The notes: generated by a model not told the origin, from the letters alone. A stretch of DNA of 64,000 bases from Phymorhynchus buccinoides (GCA_017654935.2 CM065700.1:51398075-51462074); one strand, 5' to 3'; shown: positions 11,176-22,178, counted from the stretch's first letter. A program made the numbers and translations.

Positions 11176-12564
11176 AACCAGATCACCGCTGATGCTCTGT
11201 CAAGAGCACCAGTCGGGAGTCCTGATGATGCTAACGTCAACCTCCTGAAGGACGTCACGGCTCTTGCCGACCAGACCATCAACATCCTGCCAGCTACTTC
11301 TCACAAGCTGCAGGAAATACGGGAGGCCCAAAAGGCAGACGACATCACCCACCAGGTCAGGCAGTACTGCGTCCAGGGATGGCCGGCCTACATGCCTGAG
11401 AACACTCTCCTCAAGCAGTACTGGATCATCCGCCAGCATCTCACCATCGTGGACGACCTCCTCCTCTTTGATGAACGGCTGGTGATACCAAGAGGCCTGC
11501 GGCTGGACGTCCTCAACAGGCTGCACAAGGGTCACCTGGGCATCGCAAAGTGCCGAGCCATGGCACGATCGTCGGTCTGGTGGCCGTACATTTCTTCAGA
11601 AGTAGAAGAAATGGTCAACAAGTGCTCCATCTGTGCCATCCATCGCCCTGAACACAAGGAACCACTTCTCCCATCCTCATTCCCGGAACGACCTTGGGCT
11701 CGCCTCGGGATGGACTTGTTGGATTTGAATGGGTCCACCTACTTGGCCATTGTGGACTATTACTCAAGATGGGTGGAGACGACACTTCTGACCAAACTGA
11801 CCAGTACAGAGACCATCCACCACATCAAGAGCGTGTTTGCAGTCCATGGCATCCCAGACGTGGTGATGACTGACAACGGGTCCCAATTCAGCAGCCAGCA
11901 CTTCACAGATTTCGCAGCGTCCTACGGCTTTACACACGTGACGAGCTCCCCAAAATACCCTCAATCCAACGGGAAGCTGAACGAGCAGTGCAGACCCTCA
12001 AGCAACTGCTCAAGAAAAGCAAGGACCCATACCTCGCCCTCCTCATGTACCGGGCAACACCCCTCCAGAATGGCCTCTCCCCGAGTGAACTCCTCATGGG
12101 GAGAAAACTCAGAACCCAGGTCCCTGTTTTCCAACTCCCTGAAACCCCAAACCCCCAACCATGATGCTGTCAAGGAGAAAGAGATGGCCAGCAAAGAGAA
12201 ACAGCGGCTGAACTTCGACAGACGGCATGCCGCTAGGGAGCTTCCTCCACTCTAGCCAGGCGATCCAGTCTGGGTCAGAGACATGGCACGACCTGGTGAA
12301 GTCATCTCCGAATCAAACAGCCCCCGGTCTTACATTATCCAGACGCAGAAAGGGACGATTCGACGAAATCGCATATCCATCGTCCCTACGCCTACCTCAG
12401 CCGCCGGGAGTGGTGCACCAGCATCTCCCACACAGCAACCAGTCCAGCAGCAGGCGCCACCTGCTCCACCACCTGCAGCCCCAGAGCCAGCAGTCACCAG
12501 CACTCCCAGAGTGTACACAAAATCAGGCAGACCAGTCACCAAGCCAGTGAAGCTGAATCTGTGA
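11176..12564 (+). pseudogene. Gypsy integrase and C-terminal tail, broken
   Basis: This continues the same frame after the TAA at 11173. It carries the RNase H end (ADALSRAP) and the integrase HHCC zinc domain (HKGHLG about 11521-11542; CSICA about 11623). The catalytic core has Asp in MDLLDL (about 11710), Asp in TDNGSQ (about 11872) and Glu in the NGKLNEQ region (about 11968-11988). A frameshift at about 11985 removes the rest of the integrase core from this frame; conserved codons continue in another frame. The first frame ends at TAG 12253-12255. Beyond that stop the same frame resumes as PGDPVWVRD and a Pro/Ala-rich tail ending at TGA 12562. Strand transfer by this protein is not expected. 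Confidence 0.88.
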
Positions 12565-13132
12565 ATGTGTGCTAGCCCAAGCAGGTCTGAGTAAGGCCCC
12601 TATGGCTCACCTGCTTGGGAACCAGTATGGCAAGGTGTGCCCTGTGAGTTAGAGAAGGCCCTTAGGGCTTACTCGCATGGGCGAAGAAAGAGTGTTAGGT
12701 AGTGGAAAGCAGTTCTCCCCCTTCAGTCCATGGAACACTTGTGTGATTTGTTTATGATCTTACAAAACAGTACTTGAATGAATATTATTTTATATGTGCA
12801 TGATTGCATGCCGAGATGTGAAAGGCCAACTCTTATATTTTGTTTCGTATTATTTTATTAGTTAAGTGACTCAGTCACAATTATATAATTTTTACCTGGT
12901 GTGTACACAAGCAGTAAGAACGAACAGAGCAGCAATAATGAACACGAACAATTTGCAGTTATTACACCCAGTGACTTTGATTTATAAACAAGCGAACGAA
13001 TAATCAGTAATGAACAATGTAGCGTAATCAAAAAACCCTTGACAGTGATTAATGTAGTAATGGTGACCAGGGATTACCGTTTTATGACAATGTCCGTCAA
13101 CTCTTGAATAATTATAAAACTTGGAGGGGAAG
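12565..13132 (+). other. Gypsy 3' internal non-coding region with polypurine tract
   Basis: About 570 bp between the pol end and the 3' LTR have no ORF of note and become AT-rich. GGAGGGGAAG at 13123-13132 is a good plus-strand primer (polypurine tract) directly before the LTR. Confidence 0.7.
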
Positions 13133-13349
13133 TATGGTATTATCTAGTAGTTTGGCATCGATTGGTTTAGTCTGCCCAAGAGAAACCAAGGGACGCTACT
13201 CTCGAGTAAGCTATGCGCATGTACGCCATGATAACCATTACGTGCTTTGGTCTTCAGTCTTAGAATAAACCTTGTACTCCCGTACACCCTGACTCTGTCT
13301 TATTGAACGAGTGTGGCCAGCCCTCTACCCATTGCCAGTTAACCCTAGA
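13133..13349 (+). repeat. Gypsy 3' LTR, about 217 bp
   Basis: Starts TATGGTATTATC (a canonical TG start is degraded or shifted by a base or two) after the purine tract and ends ...AACCCTAGA. It contains AATAAA at 13264-13269 and shares its last 73 bp with the 5' remnant. Confidence 0.82.
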
Positions 13350-13507
13350 CATCTGAGAGGTATTTACGAAAATAGCCAATGCGACGAATTTGATAGTAGC
13401 AGGACTGATAGGTCTGAGTCAGGAAACTGCATGGAAAGAATAATGTCTAAAATGACACCTAAGTTTTTGACAGAGGCTGAGAGGGGAATGATTGTTACCC
13501 AGTTGGA
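13350..13507 (+). other. Flank of the Gypsy 3' LTR
   Basis: A short open frame to 13511 reads from the LTR into unrelated sequence (ending TEAERGMIVTQLD). I do not recognise it. Confidence 0.35.
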
Positions 13508-13780
13508 TTGACTCTATGGAAACAGAGGCTAGTTTGTTTTTTGTCCCTACAAGCATTGCGTCGTTTTTTCCACCATTTAATTGAAGTTTATTTTGAACAA
13601 TCCAATTTTGAATATCAATATAGCAGTTGTTACTTTCTGAAAGAATGGAATCTAGATCTTCAGGGGTTGCACTGTTTTGGGTTGTGAGTCATCTGCATAG
13701 AAGTGATGTTTCATGTTGTGTTGGCCGATGATGTTGGCAAGAGGTGACGTATACAAAGTAAACAAGACATGACCAAGCAC
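13508..13780 (-). pseudogene. LINE reverse transcriptase palm fragment
   Basis: On the minus strand, SVLGHVLFTLYTSPLANII is followed by KHHFYADDSQ, the GPxLFxLY and catalytic YADD motifs of a CR1/L2-type LINE RT. After a frameshift near 13680, LDSILSESNNC...WIVQNKLQLNGGKNDAM (the downstream LN..K motif) continues to about 13508. The 5' side runs into a CA microsatellite. Fragment only; orientation is opposite to the plus-strand LINE pieces that follow. Confidence 0.8.
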
Positions 13781-13797
13781 AGACACACAGACACACA

Positions 13798-13874
<77 letters not shown>

Positions 13875-13877
13875 GAT
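13781..13877. repeat. (CA)n microsatellite
   Basis: A CA tract of about 85 bp at 13790-13873, preceded by three ACAGACAC words. Confidence 0.95.
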
Positions 13878-14175
13878 GACATGGCACTGACTGGTCCTTG
13901 ACAGACGCCCTGAGGACTGACATGGCACTGACTGGTCCTTGACAGACACCCTGAGGACTGACATGGCACTGACTGGTCCTTGACAGACACCCTGAGGACT
14001 GACATGGCACTGACTGGTCCTTGACAGACACCCTGAAGACTGACATGGCACTGACTGGTCCTTGACAGACACCCTGAGGACTGACATGGCATTGACTGGC
14101 CCTTGACAGACACCCTGAGGACTGACATGGCATTGACTGGTCCTTGACAGACACCCTGAGGACTGACATGACACT
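13878..14175. repeat. 41-bp minisatellite, 7 copies
   Basis: The unit GACATGGCACTGACTGGTCC plus TTGACAGACACCCTGAGGACT is repeated seven times, nearly identically. Minus-strand ORFs through it rotate frames (41 is not a multiple of 3) and are not proteins. Confidence 0.93.
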
Positions 14176-14205
14176 GACTCATTCTGTTAACTGGCCGCTG
14201 GTGTT

Positions 14206-14960
14206 TCTAGTGAAATTGAGACTGTTGACCAACAAACTGACACAAAAGACAAACAGAACAGAGGGCGTACGCGTGACAAAGGAATCAAAGAAACGGCTGC
14301 TAGTCAGGAGTCTGTGGCTCCAATACGCAGTCCACGCCCAAAACGCAATGCATCTCTTTCACAACTGGGCAAAAGCAAAAGCTATGAAAGAGGTAATAAT
14401 CAGAGCGGCATTATTGAGTCCTTCAAAAAGGCAGATTCAGGAAATCACTCAAAAGCCAAAGCAAATCCTCAACCCCCCAAATCCATGTCTAAGGAAGATA
14501 GTTCCTCAGGAGACAGCAAATAGGGATTCGGCCAGGCCACATTATTTCACAGTGAATTCTTGGCTTCTAAGGTGCAAGAGAATAAAAGTGTTGAAAGAGA
14601 TTCAGTGCGTGATAATGTTGATAATTCTCGTGTACAAAATGTAAATAAGAATAACAAAATATTTAATTTCTTAATTACAATGTTAATGGTTTACTTCATA
14701 AGTTAAATAACAATGATTTCATTTCATTTCTCTTGTGTTACGACTTTACTGGTCTTACTGAAACTTTTATTGGGTTTGGCTTCGAAAATTCATTGTTTAG
14801 TGATTATGTAATATTCACAGCAAAAGCAAAGAAACTTTCCCACCATGGAAGATATTCTGGTGGGGTTATTGTCCTTGTTATAAAACATATTGCAGAATGG
14901 TTTGCGGAGAATGTGGCCGTTATCCACTTTATATCAACTCATGTGTTGCATGTATTCGTT
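14206..14960 (+). pseudogene. LINE ORF: charged N-terminal region and APE-type endonuclease fragment
   Basis: A low-complexity, Lys/Ser/Asn-rich frame (EIETVDQQTDTKDKQNRG onward) leads, with stops and shifts, into an endonuclease start NYNVNGLLHKLNNNDF near 14675. In the next frame CYDFTGLTETFI follows, with the TET motif of LINE apurinic-type endonucleases, then HGRYSGGVIVLVIKH. The rest of the endonuclease and the whole RT are missing before the C-terminal fragment at 15049. The element is internally deleted and frameshifted. Confidence 0.7.
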
Positions 14961-15048
14961 ATTGGTTAAGAGTTTTACAAATGAACTTTGAAAGGCTTCC
15001 ACACAAAGCGTATTTGATGCTTCTAAAATGAGATAAATCAGGTAAACA

Positions 15049-15465
15049 ATGCTGGGCTTCAAAGGTAAGGGGAATTTTGTGTTTGACAGGTTTTGGTTTT
15101 GTGTGGTATCAAAAATGTTCTTGGCTGAATTTAAACAAAGACTTATTGATATGTACATTCAAAAATGGACAGGTTCAATCAGAGATAGTGATAGATATGA
15201 TAGCTATAGAACTTTAAAAACTGTATTTGAAAAGGAAAGATATCTTCTTGACATGGATACCCATTGCTTCCGCGTTGCTATTACTCAGGTAAGATTAAAC
15301 GCTCTCCCACTTAACAACAATCTTCATCGCTATAACAACACAGATAGGAATACGATGTGCCCGTTTTGCAGAGACCAGACAGAAGACGAGGAGCACTTTT
15401 GTTCAAGTGTTCTTTCTACAGTGATTTGAGAAGTAAATTCCTGAAACAGTCAGCAACTCTTCCCA
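15049..15465 (+). pseudogene. LINE ORF2 C-terminal zinc-binding region
   Basis: Reads FLAEFKQRLIDMYIQKW, SDRYDSYRTLKT, then the C-terminal CPFC...EDEEHF box. A 1-nt shift near 15400 moves the last Cys (FKCSFYSDLRSKF) into another frame. The same architecture occurs on the minus strand at 46985-47470 and 53420-53990, so these are three copies of one LINE clade. Confidence 0.75.
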
Positions 15466-15885
15466 GTCACTTTATTTTTACAGCCACAAAAAAAAGGTCC
15501 TAACTACCTCACCTGACCTGACCTGACCGGTCACAGATTCAACGTATCTCGGTTTGTTTCACGCAATTAACAGACGAAAAAAGGCTTTGCTTTTGTAAAT
15601 CTGTATACTAATTCTGAATTGAAATACATAGTAGGCATATTAACAATTTTGTTTATACATAGACCAGAATTAAATGAGCTAACTTAATGATGTCCTTGAT
15701 ATGATATATATTAGAAGTTAATGTCATTATTTGATTTTGTGTACTGTATTCCATTTGATTGGTTTAATTTATGTGGATATTTGAATGAAGTTTAATATAT
15801 TATAGTATTAACATACTACCCCTTCCCCCTCCTCCCTTAACAATGTATCGTGGCCCATGGCGGATGTACATTAAAATCGTTCCCA
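15466..15885. other. AT-rich spacer
   Basis: AT-rich, with a short ACCTGACCTGACC direct repeat near 15510. No ORF or RNA gene is recognised. Confidence 0.45.
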
Positions 15886-16253
15886 GTTCTCCCTCTCTCT
15901 CTCTTGTCTGCAGTCAGATTGTCCTGTTCAGCAGACTGTGACAAAAGGGAGAGGGGGGATGCTCGTCCAGTCCTCTGTGTGTGTGCGTGTGTGTGCGTGC
16001 GTGTGCGTGCGTGCGTGCGTGCGTGTGTGTGTCTGTGTGAGGGTGTATGTGTGGGTGTGTCTATGCGTGTGCGTGTATGTGTGTGCACTCGTGCGTGTAT
16101 GCGCGCGCGTGCATGTGAGAGAGAGAGACAGAAAGAGAGAGAGATGGTAAGGAGAACGAGCCAGAAAGCAGAAAGAGCAGAGGAGGCAGAGTAAAAAAGC
16201 GAAATACAATATAAATGAACAACCAGACAGTTATCTGACAATAGAGAGTAAGA

Positions 16254-16345
<92 letters not shown>

Positions 16346-16485
16346 GTAGGGAGAGAAAGAGAAAGACAGAGGGAGAGAAAGAGAGACAGACAGAAGGAGA
16401 GGAAGAGACAGAAAAAGAGGGACAAAGACAAGCAGAAAGATAGATATTTGACAGGCGGAGAGAAAAAGAGAATGAGACGGGGGGG

Positions 16486-16572
<87 letters not shown>

Positions 16573-16600
16573 AGAACAGTCTGCTAGCACACAAGAGACC
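15886..16600. repeat. Complex GT/GC and (GA)n microsatellite block
   Basis: CT (15886-15905), GT/GTGC (15976-16115) and degenerate GA. Long pure GA tracts occur at 16254-16340 and 16489-16569, with a G run at 16480-16488. Reading frames through it give only Ser/Leu, Arg/Glu or Cys/Val strings. Confidence 0.95.
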
Positions 16601-16624
16601 ACATCATTCCAGCAGTGTTGGTTT

Positions 16625-17510
16625 CGTCGTTTTTTAATGGTGAAGGCAAAACAAAGAACAACCAGTTGTTACTGGTGAAGGTAAAACAAAGAACAACCAG
16701 TCGTTACTGGTGACAGTAAAACAAAGAACAACCAGTTGTTACTGGTGAAGGTAAAACAAAGAACAACCAGTTGTTACTGGTGGAGGTAAAACAAAGAACA
16801 ACCAGTCGTTACTGGTGACAGTAAAACAAAGAACAACCAGTCGTTACTGGTGACAGTAAAACAAAGAACAACCAGTTGTTACTGGTGAAGGTAAAACAAA
16901 GAACAACCAGTCGTTACTGGTGACAGTAAAACAAAGAACAACCAGTTGTTACTGGTGGAGGTAAAACAAAGAACAACCAGTCGTTACTGGTGACAGTAAA
17001 ACAAAGAACAACCAGTTGTTACTGGTGGAGGTAAAACAAAGAACAACCAGTTGTTACTGGTGACAGTAAAACAAAGAACAACCAGTTGTTACTGGTGAAG
17101 GTAAAACAAAGAACAACCAGTTGTTACTGGTGACAGTAAAACAAAGAACAACCAGTCGTTACTGGTGGAGGTAAAACAAAGAACAACCAGTTGTTACTGG
17201 TGGAGGTAAAACAAAGAACAACCAGTTGTTACTGGTGGAGGTAAAACAAAGAACAACCAGTTGTTACTGGTGAAGGTAAAACAAAGAACAACCAGTTGTT
17301 ACTGGTGAAGGTAAAACAAAGAACAACCAGTTGTTACTGGTGAAGGTAAAACAAAGAACAACCAGTTGTTACTGGTGAAGGTAAAACAAAGAACAACCAG
17401 TCGTTACTGGTGGAGGTAAAACAAAGAACAACCAGTCGTTACTGGTGGAGGTAAAACAAAGAACAACCAGTCGTTACTGGTGAAGGTAAAGCAAAGAACA
17501 ACCAAAGTAT
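16625..17510. repeat. 35-bp minisatellite with a hairpin in each unit, about 25 copies
   Basis: The unit starts GTAAAACAAAGAACAACC and recurs every 35 bp (16681, 16716, 16751 and so on). Each unit includes ACCAGTYGTTACTGGT, a 6-bp inverted repeat around a 4-nt loop. The only variable positions are T/C in the loop and GAAG/GACA/GGAG after it. Confidence 0.94.
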
Positions 17511-17953
17511 GAGCACAACAGTTGAGGGTAAAGTGAGTGAGCGGCCACAGTGAATCAGAGAGAGCACAACCGGTGGACACATAGACATTTTGTGATAACA
17601 AGAAAAAAAATCCAGTCAACAAAATAATGAAAATCAACAAAATGATAGCACAACCAACAAAATCATAAAACAATCAACAAAATAATAAAATTATCAACAA
17701 AATAATAAAACAATCAATCAACAAATAATAAAATAATCAAAATAATAAAACAATCAACAAAATAATATAGCAATCAATCAACAAATAATAAAACAATCAA
17801 TCAACAAATAATACAAAGTCTGCCTGCAAGGCAGTCCCAAATCTTCAATAAGATTAACAACGAAACTAGCGTATCACGTTACACATCTCATTTCACAAAT
17901 AAACGCCATCGATCGTTTGCAAAAGTCTTCTGTTTGAAAATGTTCATATTCTG
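17511..17953. repeat. AT-rich degenerate CAACAAAATAATAAAACAAT repeats
   Basis: From about 17615 to 17815 short words such as AATCAACAAAATAATAAAA recur irregularly. The remainder is unassigned. Confidence 0.6.
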
Positions 17954-18082
17954 ATAGCTTCTCGGCCTTTTGGCTAAGACAGTGATTCAGGAACATACAT
18001 TTTTGTTTATACCCTGGTTGGTTTGTTCAGCCCGTCGTACATGGCGAAAGCCGATACGCGACGTTAAACTGAACTTCCATCC
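17938..18082 (+). mobile_element. Possible SINE-like insert with U2 snRNA head
   Basis: A short unit containing the U2 5' end (17954-17979) ends near GCGACGTTAAACTGAAC (18058-18074), a kind of terminal motif I associate with molluscan retroposon tails. It is flanked by TTTGCAAAAGTCTT at both sides (starting 17918 and 18083), which could be a target-site duplication of about 14-20 bp. Inference: a chimeric non-LTR-mobilised RNA. Confidence 0.45.
17954..17979 (+). ncRNA. U2 snRNA 5'-end fragment
   Basis: CTCGGCCTTTTGGCTAAGA and its left flank match the first about 26 nt of U2 snRNA, with one difference (ATAGCTT for ATCGCTT). The match stops abruptly: the branch-point recognition region, Sm site and 3' stem-loops are absent. 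It is not a functional U2 gene. Confidence 0.75.
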
Positions 18083-18107
18083 TTTGCAAAAGTCTTTCTG
18101 ATTGTTT

Positions 18108-18111
<4 letters not shown>

Positions 18112-18150
<39 letters not shown>

Positions 18151-18168
18151 AAGGAGGGGGGGGGGGGT
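18112..18168. repeat. (GA)n tract and G run
   Basis: A GA tract at 18112-18145 followed by AAGGAGGGG and a G run to 18168. Confidence 0.95.
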
Positions 18169-18235
18169 GAATGATTAAATGAACCACAATTGAGCATATG
18201 CTCATTATAAATTGAGATCGTTAAAAAGTATGTAT

Positions 18236-18956
18236 AATTGTATTAAGAGAGGCCCCGTGTTAGGAGAGGCCCAGTGTATTAAGAGAGGCCCCGTGTTAGG
18301 AGAGGCCCAGTGTATTAAGAGAGGCCCCGTGGTAGGAGAGGCCCAGTGTATTAAGAGAGGCCCCGTGGTAGGAGAGGCCCAGTGTATTAAGAGAGGCCCC
18401 GTGGTAGGAGAGGCCCAGTGTATTAAGAGAGGCCCCGTGTTAGGAGAGGCCTAGTGTATTAAGAGAGGCCCCGTGTTAGGAGAGGCCCAGTGTATTAAGA
18501 GAGGCCCCGTGTTAGGAGAGGCCCAGTGTATTAAGAGAGGCCCCGTGGTAGGAGAGGCCCAGTGTATTAAGGAGAGGCCCAGTGTATTAAGAGAGGCCCA
18601 GTGTATTAAGAGAGGCCCCGTGGTAGGAGAGGCCCAGTGTATTAAGAGAGGCCCCGTGGTAGGAGAGGCCCAGTGTATTAAGAGAGGCCCCGTGTTAGGA
18701 GAGGCCTAGTGTATTAAGAGAGGCCCCGTGTTAGGAGAGGCCCAGTGTATTAAGAGAGGCCCCGTGTTAGGAGAGGCCCAGTGTATTAAGAGAGGCCCCG
18801 TGGTAGGAGAGGCCCAGTGTATTAAGAGAGGCCCCGTGGTAGGAGAGGCCCAGTGTATTAAGAGAGGCCCCGTGGTAGGAGAGGCCCAGTGTATTAAGAG
18901 AGGCCCCGTGGTAGGAGAGGCCCAGTGTATTAAGAGAGGCCCCGTGGTAGGAGAGG
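18236..18956. repeat. 36-bp minisatellite, about 20 copies
   Basis: The unit TATTAAGAGAGGCCCCGTGT plus TAGGAGAGGCCCAGTG is 12 codons long, so both strands stay open over long runs. Variants are GTG(T/G)TAGG and CC(C/T)AGTG. A truncated pair of units occurs near 18565-18600. Confidence 0.94.
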
Positions 18957-19492
18957 GGCTGAAGGGATATGTAGAAAGAATACAGTAGTTAACAAGTCGG
19001 TGTGGGTGTTGGTGGGTTTTTTTTTGGGGGGGGTACATTAGTATACAACATCACTAGATATTTCTTACTTCACCCGCTTTGAGTTCGACAAAACCATTGC
19101 ACAGTGACATGACCAGGGCATCCTCACACTAACAGATGGAAAACAGGGGGTCTGCCCACACAAAACTGTGCATACTTATGGAACTTATCAAAATGTCAAT
19201 GTGTTTTGGCACAGAACTGATTTGTCATTTTCACTCTTGAGCAGTCTGAAAATATGAAATTTAAAAAATAATAATAATCGCCCGGCTATTCTTAGCACAT
19301 TTATCACTTGGCCAGTTTCACTCTTGAGGAGATTTAGAGTCTGAGCATTTTTAACAACAAGTATTTATAACATTCATATTCATATTCAAACAAAAACATG
19401 CTCAAATAATTCAGGGTGTGGCTGCGAGTTGGGAATCGGAATGAGCAGCATGGGAGCAACGCCACTGTACGGCCCAGAAGATGGGACAGCAG
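18957..19492. other. Unassigned AT-rich spacer
   Basis: T and G homopolymer runs at 19017-19034; otherwise no gene or repeat is recognised. Confidence 0.4.
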
Positions 19493-19510
19493 CACACACA
19501 CACACGCACG

Positions 19511-19559
<49 letters not shown>

Positions 19560-19560
19560 G

Positions 19561-19599
<39 letters not shown>

Positions 19600-19676
19600 A
19601 CACACGCACGCACACGCACACGCACACACACACACACACACACAGACACATACACCCCCCCCCCCCCCCCCCCCCA
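19493..19676. repeat. (CA)n with CGCA interruptions and poly-C
   Basis: A CA tract with three ACGCACGCAC islands, then a run of about 20 C residues at 19656-19675. The poly-His/Thr and Cys/Val frames are meaningless. Confidence 0.95.
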
Positions 19677-19754
19677 CTGCTCAAGTCTGACGTCTTATGG
19701 GTCAATATCATTTTGTCAACTATACTGTTGACATGCACTTTTAGAGGCTTGGAG

Positions 19755-20372
19755 TCTGGCTAACAGAATGGCTATGTCTATCTTAGGATGTATTCTGCAA
19801 AGAACACACAAGAAATGACACAACAGAATGGCTATGTCTATCTTAGGATGTATTCTGCAAAGAACACACAAGAAATGACACAACAGAATGGCTATGTCTA
19901 TCTTAGGATGTATTCTGCAAAGGACACACAAGAGATGACACAACAGAATGGCTATGTCTATCTTAGGATGTATTCTGCAAAGAACACACAAGAAATGACA
20001 CAACAGAATGGCTATGTCTATCTTAGGATGTATTCTGCAAAGGACACACAAGAAATGACACAACAGAATGGCTAGGTCTATCTTAGGATGTATTCTGCAA
20101 AGGACACACAAGAGATGACACAACAGAATGGCTATGTCTATCTTAGGATGTATTCTGCAAAGGACACACAAGAGATGACACAACAGAATGGCTATGTCTA
20201 TCTTAGGATGTATTCTGCAAAGGACACACAAGAAATGACACAACAGAATGGCTAGGTCTATCTTAGGATGTATTCTGCAAAGGACACACAAGAAATGACA
20301 CAACAGAATGGCTATGTCTATCTTAGGATGTATTTTGCAAAGGAGTGAAGGACACACAAGAAATGACACAAC
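19755..20372. repeat. 60-bp minisatellite, about 10 copies
   Basis: The unit AACAGAATGGCTATGTCTAT...GACAC recurs every 60 bp, with A/G in AAAGRACACAC and AGARATGAC. 60 bp is 20 codons, so the minus strand shows an artificial 20-residue repeat (RIHPKIDIAILLCH...). Confidence 0.94.
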
Positions 20373-20693
20373 AGCAGTGAAAGAGAGAGGGAGAGAGGGG
20401 GAGAGAGAGATGGGGAGACAGAGAAGGGGGAACGGAGGGGAGAGAGAGAGAGGGAGAGAGAGATAAGGAGAGAGAGAGGGGGGGAAAGATAGGGAGAGAG
20501 AGGGAGAGAGAGAGAGACAGAGAGGGGGAGAGAGAGTAAATATAAATACATACAAAAGATCATCTGTGGAAATCACACACATAATTATAAAACTAACAAA
20601 ACCAGCGCCCAGTGGGCTTCACAACTCGGAGGTATTCTGTGCAACAAACATCAATGAACGTACACTGGAATTAAAAAAGAACCCCCCAAAAGA

Positions 20694-20745
<52 letters not shown>
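20373..20745. repeat. GA-rich and (CT)n low-complexity DNA
   Basis: Purine-rich GAGAGGGAG-type sequence at 20380-20537, then 160 bp of ordinary sequence and a CT tract at 20698-20744. Confidence 0.9.
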
Positions 20746-20937
20746 GCATTGAGCAAGGTCCAGAAAAGCCATAAATGACACATGAACACATGGAGAAACA
20801 GTGAGCCAGCATCACAGTGTGCAGGGGTTCACACATCAAAAACACGTGTGTGGATTTGTAGATCAAAAAGATGAAAAGGAAAAAAAATCCACCATTCAGA
20901 TCCCCATTTTTCACAAACAGTCCCGCTCGTCCTAACA
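20746..20937. other. Unassigned spacer
   Basis: No feature recognised. Confidence 0.35.
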
Positions 20938-21115
20938 CATTGTTAGTTCAGCTCAGTTGCTGATTTCTTCATGCTGACCAGAGACGTTTACATCCAGACA
21001 CAATGTCACTAGGAAAGAACGAGAACACACATTGTTAGTTCAGCTCAGTTGCTGATATTTTCATGCTGACCAGAGACGTTTACATCCAGACACACTGTCA
21101 AGTGCTAGGAAAAAA
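20938..21115. repeat. Tandem duplication, unit about 93 bp
   Basis: CATTGTTAGTTCAGCTCAGT...GACGTTTACATCCAGACACA appears twice in direct orientation, with small differences (TGATTTC/TGATATTTTC). Confidence 0.85.
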
Positions 21116-21639
21116 CGAGCACGTATTGTTCGTTTGTATCAAGGTCCTAATGACTACATTAGCATACAATTGTCCAGCTCAGATGCTGATTTTCTTCCAG
21201 TCACACAGTCACAATGGTACAGACTACATACTCTTTGTTCTTTTCAACATACACAACCAAATCAAAGGCTTTGGAGGCACCATAAAACAAATACCAGTGA
21301 TGATCAACATAACAAAAATGCAGTGCATTGACTGTAGCGTCTTTCACAAGTTAAACAAGAAAAAACAAATTTGAAATTAGATCTGTGCTGACAAGAATTA
21401 AAAAACCCATTTTATATGAATAAAATCCATAACATTTTACAACAATAAAATCCATAGCCACTTTATATCAATAAAGTCCAAAAACATTTCACATCAACCA
21501 AATCCATAACCATTTTACATCAAGAACGTTCATAAATTAACACAAGCATAATCTTGTTTCGGCCAATAGTGATAAAACAGAAACATAGCTTCTAAGTTCG
21601 ACCTTACGTGCAAGAAAAAACAAGATGGCAACGCCATGT
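21116..21639. other. AT-rich spacer with short AATCCATAACCATTTTAC repeats
   Basis: About five degenerate copies (about 30 bp) of AATAAAATCCATA...TTTACA lie at 21415-21535. The last merges with the left copy of a 34-bp inverted repeat (21513-21546). The ORF at 21063-21374 has no recognisable motif. Confidence 0.5.
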
Positions 21640-22178
21640 AAGCGTACTCCCAGTGACCAGCAACACCCCGACACAAACATACACCCCATTGGCATCATGT
21701 TAACGTACTCCCAGTGACCAGCAACACCCCGACACAAACATACACCCCATTGGCATCATGTTAACGTACTCCCAGTGACCAGCAACACCCCGACACAAAC
21801 ATGCACCCCACTGGCATCATGTTAACGTACTCCCAGTGACCAGCAACACCCCGACACAAACATACACCCCATTGGCATCGTGTTAACGTACTCCCAGTGA
21901 CCAGCAACACCCCGACACAAGCATGCACCCCACTGGCATCATGTTAATATCCATTTTAGCTGGACTGTAGTGTAAGTCCCCAGGTGTGCTTTAGGTCCTG
22001 AGAACGTTGGCGTGTAAACAAGGTCAAGTCCTCACTATACACCTAAAACAAACACACACACACGCGCGCACACATGCTCATACACACACACGAGCGTGCT
22101 GGTACATGCGTGATAAAGCACATCGAGATCTTTCTCCACATTAACTTGTGTTAATTTATGAACGTTCTTGATGTAAAA
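21513..22178. repeat. 34-bp perfect inverted repeat pair, about 600 bp apart
   Basis: 21513-21546 (TTTTACATCAAGAACGTTCA onward) is the exact reverse complement of 22145-22178. Similarity ends sharply at both edges. The interval contains the 61-bp minisatellite. Confidence 0.85.
21640..21950. repeat. 61-bp minisatellite, 5 copies
   Basis: The unit TAACGTACTCCCAGTGACCA...GGCATCATGT is repeated about five times, with ACATACACCCCATT versus GCATGCACCCCACT variants. Confidence 0.92.

Larger units (their letters stand above)
8338..13349 (+). mobile_element. Degenerate Ty3/Gypsy LTR retrotransposon, about 5.0 kb
   Basis: Element order is: LTR remnant (8338-8410), primer-binding site, gag with two zinc knuckles, protease, reverse transcriptase, RNase H, integrase, proline-rich tail, purine tract, full 3' LTR. 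This order (RT-RNase H before integrase) defines Ty3/Gypsy. Breaks visible: a frameshift near 9838-9845; a 59-bp six-copy expansion in RT (9876-10229); a stop and short deletion near 10415-10424; stops at 11173 and 12253; and a frameshift near 11985. No envelope ORF is visible. The 5' LTR lacks about two thirds of its length. The copy is non-autonomous and probably dead. Confidence 0.92.

Noticed and set aside
8338..13349. An active endogenous retrovirus
   Set aside because: No envelope ORF, multiple frameshifts and stops, an altered RNase H motif and a mostly missing 5' LTR.
15837..16602. ORFs rich in Ser/Leu or His/Thr
   Set aside because: Pure GA/CT and GT/CA microsatellite translation.
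16625..17510. CRISPR-like regular repeat
   Set aside because: Repeats are directly adjacent with no unique spacers, and the context is eukaryotic.
17954..17979. Functional U2 snRNA gene
   Set aside because: Only the first about 26 nt are present; Sm site and 3' stems are absent.
21063..21374. 103-codon plus-strand ORF
   Set aside because: Spans a local duplication and AT-rich DNA, with no motif and no codon bias suggestive of a gene.
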